DNA of 64,000 nt from positions 682,940-746,939 of the forward strand of contig KV419400.1 of NCBI GenBank assembly GCA_001630475.1, in the 5' to 3' direction. Below are positions 1 to 10,841 of the stretch, piece after piece. Under the pieces are notes generated by a model. It made no database searches. It was not told the DNA's origin and saw nothing but the letters and a program-made list of their open reading frames with translations. Each line of letters opens with the position of its first letter. Position 1 is the stretch's first letter. Both the position numbers and the translations under genes were made by a program. The stretch comes from Sistotremastrum niveocremeum HHB9708. Taxonomy: Eukaryota; Basidiomycota; Agaricomycetes; Sistotremastrales; Sistotremastraceae.

Positions 1-58
1 GGGAGCCGATGTGTTCTGCTCTGAAAGGGGGGAAGAGGTGGAGTGATTGGGAAGACAT
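1..58 (-). CDS. MetE-like (cobalamin-independent methionine synthase family) protein, 5' end only
   Basis: Reading the minus strand from the ATG at 58 to the window edge gives about 19 residues containing FPPFRAEHIGS. This matches the opening PPFRA(D/E)HVGSLLRP signature of the fungal UROD/MetE-like proteins related to the C-terminal half of vitamin-B12-independent methionine synthase. A TATA-like GTTATAAAG lies about 50 bp upstream. Only the N-terminus is in the window, so zinc-binding and substrate residues cannot be checked. The call rests on one short motif and is therefore tentative. Confidence 0.5.
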   Translation of the reverse strand, partial: MSSQSLHLFPPFRAEHIGS

Positions 59-329
59 GGTCTGTTCAGCGGAAGATACGAAACGGTGGCCTGTCCCATG
101 ATCTTTATAACCTCGAAAACGGCGGTGGCTGAAGGATTGAGCCAGTGGTAATGTTCACGCGCGTCAAGTCCAAGCATCTCACTATTCACACGCTCTCAAT
201 TGGCCTGTAATCTTATCTCACATCGCTTATAGCTCCGAGCCTAAGGAAAATCGCATTTGCGGGAAAAGCATAGGACTTAGGCATATCAAGTAAAGAGGGA
301 AGGTATAACAGGCTAAACTAAAGAAACGA

Positions 330-1115
330 TTACTTCTTCTTAGCAGCCTCTTCTTCCTCTTTCTGTGGTACAATGTTAGCACGCACGTGGACGGGAATAA
401 AAATGAAAACACAAACCTTTTGTGCGCGAACTTTGCGCTTGCCGTCGTGTCTCTGGTTGGCACGAGCGTCACGCAGAGTGCGATACGCGTTGACTTCGCG
501 TTCTTCGTCGGTAATTTTGCGGGGAGTTTCGTGAACGTAGGGATCGGGGAGGGCGATAGGTGTACGAGTGGTCTCTGCCGTGAGGTCATCGCCCTGAATC
601 GATGAATTCAACCGAAAGAAAAACTGAACAGAAGAGATTGAACTTACAGTAGAGTCACCCTTTTTGGGCTTACCGGCCTTCTTGGGGAAGATGACCAGGC
701 GAGCGCGGTAGGCTTTCAAGCGGTCCACGTTCAACTTCTTTCCTTCTTCGCTCAAGTTCCGTCGTCTGTGATCAACGACAATGCCCAAGCCCTTTGCCTC
801 CTTGCGGCCTACACCAGCCTCTCTCAGCTCTGCCAAAGTGAATCCACGTCCCTCGCGGATTTTGGTATTGTAGCGAACGGTTTGTCCTCGAACAGCAGGT
901 CGAAGGAGGGAGAGAGGACGGGCGCCGAGAAGTGCAGCCTTTGATTTACGAGCCTGGCGGCGGCGGAGCTTGCGCCCAGGCTGGTCAAACCATGTTCGTA
1001 CCCGGCTTTGCCAATCCTTGCGGAAGTGATTGGCGTGGAGAACTAGGTAAATATAAGCTTTTCGTCCAGCAGGTTAATATAAGCTTTGCGTACCGTTGTT
1101 GTGAGAGAAACCCAT
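330..1115 (-). CDS. RPL13: 60S ribosomal protein eL13
   Basis: A structural protein of the large ribosomal subunit, about 200 residues, cytoplasmic. The protein starts MGFSHNN, then after a first intron continues with HANHFRKDWQSRV, RPLSLLRPAVR, a conserved REGRGFTLAELREAG block and GIVVDHRRRN, and ends in a lysine/glutamate-rich tail (AAKKK). Three introns are visible: one seven codons after the start (about 1043-1094), one after GDST, and one just before the tail. An intron right after the start codon is typical of fungal ribosomal protein genes. Intron 1 contains a short direct repeat (TATAAGCTTT). Length and motif order match the yeast protein closely. The upstream neighbour POP3 is divergent, with about 340 bp between start codons. 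Confidence 0.96.
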
Positions 1116-1457
1116 CGCCTAAACTGCAAAAGAGGAGAGAATTAGTTACGATCGATGCTTGTACTGAAACACCGAAAAAGTGTATCCAAAGTCGACGCCG
1201 CCAATCCACCCTCAAGCAACCCTCAAATCCACCGTTTTCTCAGAGGAACATGACAACACCATGTTCCATAACTCCACGACGCAGCAATTCTGACCAAAAA
1301 GTCCTTCAAACGATGCTCACCTTGCGGGATGGTGTCTTGGAGGGTCTTCGATACAAGGTTTGTCGGAGCTCAAAATGCTTTCGGCACTCGGTGTCAATGC
1401 CGAAACATGCGTGACAGGAGTGCCAGCGTCGAGTCTTAGCCTGTGCTACATATACGT
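1116..1457. promoter_or_regulatory. Intergenic, divergent promoter RPL13 / POP3
   Basis: This 342-bp stretch lies between two divergent start codons. I see no convincing coding exon in it. It presumably holds both promoters and 5' leaders. No specific factor site is identifiable with confidence. Confidence 0.4.
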
Positions 1458-2855
1458 ATGGCCTCTTCTTCCAAAAACTCGTCGGATCGGGTTGCTATTG
1501 CTCACAATCAGAGCGGCGTCCGCGCAAACCCAAAAAAATCGAAAGCGAAGCCGTCAGATCCTTCTCAGCGGAAGGTCGTGTACAAGAGCGTCCTTGACAA
1601 TCCTCAAGAGGTTTCTTGGTCAATGGCAGCCTTTTGGAATAACGTATAAGTTGCTGATCCATCCCACAGGCCGAATGTGCCTCTGAATCTGCAGAACACT
1701 ATCTTAGCGCGAGTGGTGGACCTCATCACAGAGTCAGGTATCTCGAAATTCCTCCAAAATCGTGAGTCTCGGGCTCGTCACGAGAAAAACAAGAGAAGAA
1801 AGGCGTTGCTGGAGAAACGCCTTAGCTCTCAGAAAGGACAGAAAGACGCCTCAGCTGTTAAACCCTCCGCAAAACGTAAGAGGGATGAAGAAGATGCAAT
1901 CGTCGAGGCTGCTATGGATCCATTGACAGCAGTCGCCGACTTACCATCTTCCAAGAGGGCAAGAATTTCGCCTATCGCCAACGGGGAAGAAGATCAGGAG
2001 ACAACCATCTCTGTAAACCCATCTACCACTACCTCTCCTTCTGTCATCGAGATGGCGATTGTTCAAGACTCCAAGACGTCGGATTCGGTTTCTAAAGGTA
2101 CCTTCGTCCCTCCGGATGATATTGGAAGCTCCGGAGAATCATTGTCTCCTCCTGAACTATGGAATCACGTCGTCTTTGGAATAAACGAAGTCACCAAAAG
2201 GCTCGAGGAACAAAGTCAAGCCAGGAGGCATGTAATTTCTCGCGGATCTGTCCAAACTCCAAATACGCATACCCGTGCTCCGCTCGCCCTTGTATTGGTT
2301 TGCCTTGCCGACATCAACCCACGTCTCTTGGTTGCACATGTCCCTCCTTTGGTTGCCGCTTGCAATTCACGTCCGAAGGACGTCCCCGGCCTAGATGTGG
2401 TCCATCTTGTTCAGCTCCCAAAGCACTCAGAGACTCAGCTGGCCGATGCGTTCGGCGTGCGTCGACTTTCTGTTCTCGCCTTTGACGTCAGTCGATCGGT
2501 CAATCTGTTAAGGCCATTTGATATTGACGATCTGCACCAGGCACATACTCCAACCTTAAGCAACCTACTCGCATTCCTTACTTCAGTAGACCCTCCCCAT
2601 GCTCCGTGGTTGGCCTCTGCGTTACCGTCGCGGGATGCCAACAGCGATGGCCCAGACCCTGCCTCAAGTACAAGAAACCTATATGCACCAACGAAAATCA
2701 AACAGATCAAGACTACCGCCCCCAAAGATGCTAAGCTTGCGAAAGAGATGAGAGCGAAGGCTCGCGCAGAGGCGAAGAGCAGAAAACCTGCTAAATCGGA
2801 TAAAATGGGGACTAAGCGAGTCGTCATCAAGAGTAAGACACAGAAAGGGGTGTAG
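1458..2855 (+). CDS. POP3: RNase P / RNase MRP subunit, Pop3-like
   Basis: Protein subunit of the nuclear ribonucleoproteins RNase P (tRNA 5' processing) and RNase MRP (rRNA processing). The N-terminus carries RKVVYKSVLDNPQEVSWPN, close to the yeast Pop3 opening (RQVYKPVLDNP), followed by VPLNLQ. A basic, charged linker comes next (about residues 85-230). After it is an L7Ae-like region: LALVLVCLADINPRLLVAHV, then VVHLVQLPKHSE and FGVRRLSVLAFD. The C-terminus is lysine-rich. One 51-bp intron (1619-1669, phase 2) joins SW to PN; reading through it would hit a stop. The protein is about 448 residues, longer than yeast Pop3 because of the linker. The family call is good, but the N-terminal start could vary slightly. 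Confidence 0.8.
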
Positions 2856-3364
2856 CGTCGCCGCCACTCCAGACTTGGCTTATCACGACCACCCAGCATT
2901 TCATATCGTCTATCAAGGTTAGTGAGTCCCTAACCTCTCGCTTGTGCTTTCCTCATATTCTTAAATGTCAAGGCTCGAGTGCAGTTACTGCTGGTCTTCA
3001 TCAAGGCTGCGGCCATGGAAGGAATATACCTGTCCCGATCATAAGATAGCACCCTGGCCCAACCCGGGCCTTCCGAATGTCCTGCTCTCCACCACTGCTC
3101 CGAGTCTGTCGTTGCTTGCACTCCGCGTCAGTTCAAAGTCATTCCGCTCATAGGACCTCATACCCAAGAACTTATTGTGCTGCAATTGTATTCTATCAGT
3201 TTCGTGTATCGTTCTTCTCTTGATTGTACACTATTCCAACTCATGTGGGCCCAATCCTAATATATGTTACATGTAAGCTCTTAGAGCTACATTAATGCAC
3301 ATCGACACATTCACGTGTTTCCAGCTTTCTATCAACCTCTGTTCCCGTGGGGTTGCCTCTCGCG
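2856..3364. other. Intergenic, no gene seen
   Basis: About 509 bp between the POP3 stop and the start of the next gene. Short open frames on both strands lack codon character or family matches. It presumably holds the POP3 3' end and the SDR promoter. Confidence 0.4.
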
Positions 3365-4559
3365 ATGAGTTCGTATAGCAGCTCAAAACTATTCAATGTA
3401 AAGGGCAAAGTGGTTCTGGTTACGGGTGGTTCCAGAGGCATCGGCAGAATGGTCGGTCCTCGTTCTCCCAGGCGGCGTCAAGCTACTGATCCAAAACCCA
3501 CGAACATCGAAGATTGCCACCGGCTTCGTGGAGAACGGCGCAAAGGTTAGCCCTCGAGGTTGTTCTCGTTCCCACAGAGGACTAACATATGTGCCAAGGT
3601 CTATATCACCTCGCGAAACTCCAAAGAATGCAATGCCACAGCCGAAGAGTTGTCTCGTCCGGGCCCTGGTTCATGCATCGCTATACCAGCCGATCTACAG
3701 AAAGCGTCTGAAGTGGAAAGGATAACCGGAATTTTGAAGTCGAAGGAATCTCATCTGAACGTCTTGGTAAATAATGCTGGGGCTACTTGGGGGGCTGATA
3801 TTGACGAACACCCGGTATGTATGCCATTTAGGTTCATTAGATCCTGATACTCATCGGTGATGACGGTGGCTGCTCATTCACAGGACAGCGCATTCACCAA
3901 AGTGTTCACACTGAATGTTCAACGGGTGTTTACCCTCACTCAAGCGGTTCTACCTCTCCTCCGAGAAGGCGCATCTACGGGCGGGCAGGATGGCCATACC
4001 TACAAGGACCCCGCCCGCATAATTAATGTAGGGTCCCGTCGTGAAACACGAAATGTACCGAGTTTGATCGATGTACAGATTGGTTCTGTTGAGGGTTTAC
4101 AAGTGCCTCCAAGACACACTTATTCGTATGCTGCATCGAAGGTGAGCATATACAGCTTCCATAGACAGGATGGTATAATTATTTGAAACATGTCTAGGCT
4201 GCTCTTCATCATCTTAGTCGCCACCTTGCTGGTCGACTTGGCTGGGAAGGAATCACAAGCAACACTATCGCGTGTGGACCCTTTGAGACGAAGAGTGAGC
4301 AAGCAAACATCCTTTTCTGCTTCTCGAGAGGGAGCTGATTCCGTTTAAAAGTGTTGGCACATACTCTCAAAACGTCCGGGATGCTCTAATGTCAACGATG
4401 CCTTTGCAACGAATAGGAAGAGGAGAAGATGTCGCCGGAACTGCACTTTTCCTATCTTCCTCCGCGGGGTCCTTCGTTAACGGAGCGACTATCACTCTTG
4501 ACGGCGGGCTCCTAGTGTCTGTACGCCCTGGTGGCGAGGGGACCTCTGCAAAACTCTAA
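3365..4559 (+). CDS. Short-chain dehydrogenase/reductase (RhlG-like), possible frame break near the end
   Basis: NAD(P)H-dependent oxidoreductase of the SDR superfamily, close to fungal proteins annotated as RhlG-type 3-oxoacyl reductases. Visible features are the Rossmann motif VLVTGGSRGIG near the N-terminus, LNVLVNNAGATWG, the catalytic serine in IINVGS, the YAASK catalytic Tyr/Lys pair, IACGPFETK, and a C-terminal SSSAGSFVNGATITLDGG. At least five introns are needed: after GRM, after GAK, after EHP, after AASK and after FETK. After the last, the expected splice gives MLAHTLKTSG and then runs into a TAA at 4387-4389. The conserved tail (DALMSTMPLQRIGRGEDVAG) lies one frame over. Either there is a one-base deletion (real or a sequencing error), or a longer intron skips this stretch. 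The exact substrate is unknown. Confidence 0.75.
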
Positions 4560-4636
4560 TCAATGCTTGGACCATCCGTTTGTAGCATTCTGGCCACACA
4601 ACTGTATATTAGCAACACCGCATTGTCAGCTACAAT

Positions 4637-5540
4637 CTAACTGAGATTGGCTGCCTTTGAATCTGCCTCAACCTGAGCGGGATCCGCTTCTGCCTTCGTA
4701 TCATTTTTCTCGTCCGGCGTCACCTGCTCCCCCCGATCTTCAGACCCGGTGGCACCATTGTCGCCTGCGTCCTCCTTCGCTCCGTCACCGAGATCCAAGG
4801 CGCCGAGCCCGCCAACGAGATCTTTGGCATCGTCTCCGGACAATCCGAGTTCTTCTGCTAACTTGAGCAGCTCGGCATTCGTGACTTTGACCCCTTGCAG
4901 GCCAAATCCTGTCAACTCTTCACCGACGTCGAATTCTTCATGTTCTTTCCCGGTTTTCTTGCGCAGAGGAGACGGAGTTGCCGAATAGGAGGGTTTATGG
5001 TCTTTGTTCATCTGCAGAGGTGAAGCAGCTCCGGGCACGCCAACTGGCCCCGCTGGTAGAAGAGGATGATCCTCCTCAATCTCGGGATCGTAATCTTCAT
5101 TGAGCCTGAGGAATGTATCTAGTTCTCCATACTCTACGGCCTCTTCGCTGTATGCATATGAGTCAGCGTTAAATTCGTTCAGTCGCGAACTATTTCATAC
5201 AAGTCTTGGAACGAGCCTGGCCACTTCCCGCCTACGAGGATGCCGGGCAATTCTGGTTTGTCTAGACGAGGCATGAGCGCTGAACTTAGTTCTCTGAGTG
5301 CTTTGGTCGAATACCTTTGGGCCCTTTGCGTCGCCAGAGACGTTTGGCATTCTCATCGGAGGCAAGGTCGTAGGACAAGAAAGGGATTTTGCGGACTTGA
5401 AGAATTCTCAATATATATTCTGAGGGAGACCGGTTATGCGCGAGAGTGTTGCAGCTAGTTTCATATAGCTAACCCTGTCTCTGGCGCAGAGCAGGCTGAC
5501 TGGCAATTGTGGTCAAGAAGACTTGGATAGGAGGAGACAT
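4637..5540 (-). CDS. SH3BGR-like, thioredoxin-fold protein
   Basis: Small cytosolic protein with a glutaredoxin-like fold (SH3BGR family). The family usually lacks redox cysteines and acts in protein interactions. Spliced exons read MSPPIQVFLTTIASQP, EYILRILQVRKIPFLSYDLA, AKRLWRRK, KPELPGILVGGKWPGSF and FEEAVEYGELDTFLRL, the full fold. A low-complexity acidic C-terminal half follows, rich in D, G and E (DLVGGLGALDLGDGAKEDAG). Introns of about 51-53 nt separate the blocks. I chose the ATG at 5540 because family members begin right before the first strand; an in-frame ATG at 5573 would add eleven residues. The gene is divergent from the phosphatase, whose ATG is at 5579, leaving only 38 bp (or 5 bp) between start codons. 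Confidence 0.8.
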
Positions 5541-5578
5541 CGTAAGCGAGATCAGGATCCGAGATTCCGACATCTTCA

Positions 5579-6242
5579 ATGCCAACCTCGGTCCTGATTG
5601 TGTGTCTGGGCAACATATGCAGGTCTAACACATGCTGGAATCCATTTTGTGGCCGATGATTGACTCTATCATAGATCTCCGATGGGAGAGGCGGTGCTCA
5701 AGGAGGTAGCCAAGCAGCGCGGTCTGGATGTCAGTGTGCAAAGCGCTGGCACTGCGGGCTATCACGTCGGAGAAGAGCCAGACGAGAGGCTCGTGCGCTA
5801 TCTGAATAGGTCGTATGGCTAGTCTGACGCACCATCCAGGACAGTCGCCACATGCAAGAAGGTACATCTCCCATCTCAGTATGCAGCACATGCTTATTCA
5901 GCTCCCGAAGCACAACATTCCAATCAACCATGAGGCCCAGCAAGTGGGACGCGAAGACTTCCGCACCTTTGATTACATTCTGGGCTCGGACGCCAATAAC
6001 GTTCGTGATCTAGAACGTCTGAAGCCCAAGGACGCAAAGGCGACTGTGGCTTTGTGGGGCTCGTTCGACGACGGACGTCCGATCGCAGATCCTTACTATG
6101 GAGGCATAGTAAGCTCTCCGGTCCCAAAACTATGACAGAAGCACTCACCCGATGAGTTCAGGATGGCTTCGAAAGGTGCTACCAGCAGTGCGTCCGGTAT
6201 TCCAACGCATTCCTCGATCAGGTCTTCGGAGAAGCACAATGA
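5579..6242 (+). CDS. LTP1: Low-molecular-weight protein tyrosine phosphatase
   Basis: Cytosolic LMW-PTP, 152 residues after splicing, which is normal for the family. It dephosphorylates phosphotyrosine through a cysteine intermediate. The P-loop VCLGNICRSPMGEAV (C-x5-R) lies at residues 8-22, and the general-acid loop DPYYGG is near the C-terminus. GTAGYHVGEEPDER and FDYILGSDANNVRDL also match yeast Ltp1. There are four short introns. The first splits the catalytic Arg codon of the P-loop. The second (5789-5839, 51 nt) must start with GC, not GT, to give PDER-TVATCKK: a GC-AG intron with a good branch site (CTGAC). The others are GT-AG. The start codon is 38 bp from that of the divergent SH3BGR-like gene. 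Confidence 0.93.
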
Positions 6243-6747
6243 AGTGGTGGCATGAGGCGCCGGATTCAAGCAGAACATATTTCCCATGTACTCAATCCGC
6301 CAATGCTTGTCACTGCTGTAACACACGCTAGCTTATTCACAACATCGCTACTCGATCCGATCGACGCTCCATTATTCAAATCGATTTGCTCAGACTACTC
6401 AGGAAGAGTAGATTGGCGACGATCACAAAGATCTCTACGCGAATACCTGTTGAAAGCCCCGTTGTTCAAGAGCAATGCGCTAAGCGAAGCCCGGAGCGCC
6501 CCTGCATGATCTGCATGCATATGGGATCCGAAGGTCCATACGCTCTTATCTCGACAACGCCTTACGTATGCTGGTCATCTATGGGTATTCCTTGCAGATG
6601 GCACTGGCGGTCAGCTGGGCGCCCATGCGTCTTAGTTGACGTTTGAAAGTGCCAAGAAAAAATATTCCAACATGGCGTTAACGTCTGAGGCCTTCAAAAA
6701 GGAGCTTATGGACCTCTCAAATCTATCAACGAATTCACTCCCGCAAT
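6243..6747. other. Intergenic, no gene seen
   Basis: About 505 bp between the phosphatase stop and the carboxypeptidase start. The open frames here are short, start with non-ATG codons or have no recognisable content. It presumably contains the carboxypeptidase promoter. Confidence 0.4.
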
Positions 6748-9112
6748 ATGTTGGCATTGAAGAGTCTTCAGCTCCTCTTCGTACTCTATGCTTCTGCAGT
6801 CTCAGCGTCTCGAAGTCGCGAGGCTGTTGATCGACTTCGAGGAACTAAGCACAACATAGTTGAGGATACTGAACCACTCCAACACGCCAAGAGATCCGCC
6901 TCTTTCTTCACACCAACATTCGCAAACCCTAAAGCAGCTACCTTCGCCGTAAACTCTTCCGCCTTGCCGTTGGTTACATTCCCTCTGCAGAACTCATGGG
7001 CAGGACGGCTCCCCATTTCAGCGACTTCAGGAGAAACAAGGGTAAATATTAAAGCATGACGCTGACCTTCCTTTCTGATATCTTGTTCAGCAATTGTTCT
7101 TCTGGTACTGGCCCTCAAGTCAACCTACAGCTAGCAAGACATTGGTAGGAAATCTATTCAATAATCCTGTAATTGTAACACTAAGATTATCGCAGACCAT
7201 TTGGCTTAATGGTGGTCCAGGATGTTCCAGTCTCGCCGGTTTCCTCCAGGTATGACGTTCGCGACCAGATCCTCCCATTGACTTATATCAAAAACTTAGG
7301 AAAATGGCCCTGTATCGTTCCAACCTGGCGCTAAAGCCCCGGTGTCAAATCCGAATGCTTGGACAACCGCCAGTGACGTCGTAAGCCAATATTTTATATA
7401 TACGTGCTTCGTCAAGTCTTAACGCCCTTGTTCAGCTATGGATTGAGCAGGTTTGCCACGTCACCAGTTCTCTCGGTGTGATTATTGACGAAATTTAAGC
7501 CTGTCGGCACCGGATTCACATTGGGCACTCCCAACATTCAGAATGAAAGCCAACTTGCTACTCAATTCTACGGATTCCTGTAAGCGTTTTTCTGGAAGTG
7601 TCGCAAGTCTTTACTTACGTGCCTTCAGCCAACAGTTCTGTGAGCATCCAACCGACTTATTACTTGATGTTTCTCATATTCTGCAGTCGGAGTCTTTACC
7701 GAACTCACTTCCAAACAGCTATTCATCACTGGAGAAAGCTATGCCGGTACGTATATCATTCCGATTTTCCCGTCTATGCTTCGTTCACGTGTGAATCCAG
7801 GCTTCTATATCCCTTATATTGCATCTCGCATCATAAACGCAAGCGCTGCAGAGAAAGCAGCACTACCCTTGAGCTTGCAGGGCCTACTCATCAACGACGG
7901 GGTATATTCTAGCGAGTAAGAATCCACAAAATATTAATTTCATGCCTCTCAAATGACTTTCTTTAGCATCGTAGGAGAACAAGCCCCTACCGCTGGTTTC
8001 GCCAAGTCTTTCCAAAGCACTCTCGGACTGTCAACCTCAACCGTCAACTCTCTTGCATCCAAGTCGAGCAGCTGCGGGTACGACTCTCACAACTCTCACA
8101 ATCATTCTGTCATCAATCTGATGTCAATTTCAGTTATGATGCGATGATCTCCCAGATCACCTATCCCCCCAAAGGCAAGATCAATCTCCCTAACGGAAAC
8201 AAGGACACAATCAGCCGCTCTTGTGATGTCTTCGATACTTATTTGGACGATGGTCGGTGTCTTGAATTCCTCGCCCTAGAATTCTTGGTCTCATCAGGAA
8301 TTTCCCCAGCCGAGGACGCCAACGCGTGCTTCAACATCTATCGCATCACAGACAAATGCCCCACGCCCAACGACCCCATCGAGTCATACTTCTCTGTATG
8401 CCATCTTGGCCCCTGAATAGTCTTCTGGCTCACTATCCATAGAGGTCCGATGTACAAAAATTGCTCCACGTCTCCGGATTCGGCACCTGGAGCGAATGTT
8501 CGAACCGAAATGTGCGTATCGCAACGTTTATATAATCAACTTCTGTTTAATCTCCTTTCTAGGTCTTCGTCAACGGCCTTGTATGTTTCATAATTTTATT
8601 GCTTTGTCAGAGTACCCACGATAGATGCAGGATAACTCTGCTTATTCCGAGACTCTCTTCCCCAATCTCCTGGCCAATCTGCCCCGTGGAATGACACTCT
8701 GGCACGGACTCATTGACTCCATCCTCTTCAATATCGGCGATCGTCTGACCATTCAAAACTTGACCTGGGGAGGTCTTCAAGTACGTCCTGGCACAAGTTC
8801 TATCGCTCTCTTCATTAATAGAACGCTAGGGATTCCAAACCGCGCCTAGCACACCCTTGATCGTCGGAGGAACACAAGCCGGAATTTTCCACACGGAAAG
8901 GTGTGATACGACTCATGCATGTCTTTCGTCAGATGTTGACTCATTCTTGCAGAAATCTCACTTATATCGAAGTTAATAATGCCGGTCGTAGGTGTTGTTT
9001 CCACTGTCTTACAACCTGACGCTAACCAATCTCATCAGACATGATACCTGAAGATCAGTCCGCCGTAGCTCTTCACGTTTTCCAAGCTATCCTGGGGCAG
9101 ACCACTCTGTGA
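6748..9112 (+). CDS. Secreted serine carboxypeptidase (peptidase family S10)
   Basis: Secreted or vacuolar exopeptidase that removes C-terminal residues. The N-terminus is a clear signal peptide ([20 protein letters not shown]) followed by a dibasic pro-region. Family motifs in order are [30 protein letters not shown], the exon beginning [11 protein letters not shown] (the VGTGF block), the nucleophile in FITGESYAG (about 7725-7745 plus the next exon), the catalytic Asp region [14 protein letters not shown], and the catalytic His in NNAGHMIPEDQ close to the end. All triad positions are therefore intact. More than ten introns of about 50 nt interrupt the gene, with several exons under 60 nt, so the middle model is approximate. 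Potential N-glycosylation sites (NST, NLT) fit secretion. The downstream ICE2-like gene is convergent, 190 bp away. Confidence 0.9.
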
Positions 9113-9301
9113 GGAGCCGTCGGATACAAATAAAGCGCCATTAGTGGTAGAAGGTAGGCGCACTGTGGAATGTAGGGATTTAGGGGGCGATTGAAGGGTA
9201 GTATTGATAAGTTAAGAATTGATTATGGGGTGTATTGCAATTTAAAACCATTTTTGCCCGGCTAGTCCACCTTCCAAGATTTAGATCCCATTTCGTCATC
9301 G

Positions 9302-10649
9302 TCACCTCCAGTCAAATGAAGCTCCAATGCCCACACGGAAAGACATGTAATCATGCACATATGTCGCCACCAAACCTGTGACGAGTGGTCCAGCACTAAA
9401 CAGGGTGAGATTTTTGTATAGGGACTTGAGCTGAAACGCACAGAGTAAGTGAGTATATGTTGTGATGAAGATTGATTGCCGATACGTCAGAAGGATCTTG
9501 GTCAGTCGCGACGTCTGTCAACCTCGACATAAGGATTGAAGGAATGACGGATGGGCATGTAGACTCACAGGTCGTCCATCCCAATCTCCATCAATTCCTC
9601 CCTCCGATTCCCATGCGTCTGCACCAATCTCGGGCAATATACGAGAAGAAAGATGCAGTACGGTCAAGCGATACAGCAGCGAAAGCAGGACTGGTTTGGG
9701 CAAAGTGTTGGTTATGAAGGACAGCATCGTTTTCATATGCGGCAGAATATTCTCCCAAAGGGGAGCACTAGACGCCAATCAGATCATTGTACCGCTACGA
9801 GAACATGTCAACTTACTAGGAAGCGTTGGGGTCCGAGAAAGAGGCATCAGTGAATCCACTGAGCCAGATATTGAACGCGAGATATAAGGCCAGACATGAT
9901 GATTCGACAACATTTGTTCGTCTTGACGAAAAGCCAATTACTTTTTAAGAATAAGCAAAGTTCGTCGAAGCAGATGGTCATCTCACAAGTCAGGAATATG
10001 AAGGCGGTCGTGGTGACTCCCAGCAGGGTTGAGGCAAGGGGTGATGCTGCCGCCGCAGGATACGCCTAGGGCAAACGTCATATGACATTACGACTACGTC
10101 GATGGATGGACTCACCAGCACAATCCAATATGTGGCAGCGACATATGCTGCAGCAGAACCAATCAGCAACCCGAATTGCCAACTTTCACTCTGCGCGGCC
10201 AAGTCCTTCGCTCCTTGACCAAGACTTTGGGCCACGAGCAAACTCGACAGGGCTTCGAAAATAATGAACACTGGTGTCGAAAGTGTCAAGACCCTTCCCC
10301 ACCATGCCGCAGCGGTGGTCAGTATAGAACTGAACCCATCATGGGAGAAGAGGTTGAAGCAAACCAGTAACAGGAAGGGATGTACTGGGACTTGGAGGAG
10401 GGAAAGGATTCCTGGGCCGAACAACAGAAGCAATGTGCCATGGATTAACGAGTGTATGAAGAGTAGTAGGGAGAACACAAGGAACGCAGGCGTCGAAAGT
10501 GTCGAGAGTGTCAATGGCAGAAACAACAGGATCTGTAGCACAGTGGAAATTCTGGGATATCATCAGTTTCACGCCATAGGATCCAGTACATCATGAGCAG
10601 ACTTTGCTGAATTGAAGAAGATATTCTTCAACTGGTACATCCAGGTCAT
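9302..10649 (-). CDS. ICE2: ICE2-like ER membrane protein
   Basis: Polytopic ER membrane protein. In yeast, Ice2 acts in cortical ER inheritance and in channelling lipid-droplet lipids to ER membranes. The large exon encodes hydrophobic helices (LLFLPLTLSTLSTPAFLVF, then SLLLFIHSLIHGTLLLLFGP) and the best match to Ice2, RVLTLSTPVFIIFEALSSLL plus VAQSLGQ. Downstream exons read LALYLAFNIWLSGFTDASFS, the helix-rich block ending SRILPEIGAD, and TYRQSIFITTYTHLLCAF (similar to the MYTHLIL of yeast Ice2), ending VGIGASFDWR. I placed the start at 10649 (MTWMYQLKNIFFNSAK) because a 51-nt intron with a CTGAT branch site then joins it in frame. This first exon is the least certain part. Confidence 0.72.
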
Positions 10650-10841
10650 GGCGGTCGTAAGGGTCGTTGTAACGCGCAGGCGGAGCGCGGTTGCGGTCAC
10701 TTGAAGCCTCAAAGACGGAAGGTGCTACAACGTGGTACAGATTAAAGATTATATGTACATGAAAATAGAGGTCGAGAAATATCTAGGATAGAGCGGAGAT
10801 AGCAATGGCGTGACAAAAGAGACAGCCTAGGGAACAAGTAA

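Noticed and set aside
1043-1094. Repeat TATAAGCTTT in the first RPL13 intron as a possible snoRNA box or regulatory element
   Set aside because: The intron is about 50 nt, too short for a snoRNA, and the repeat is a single short duplication.
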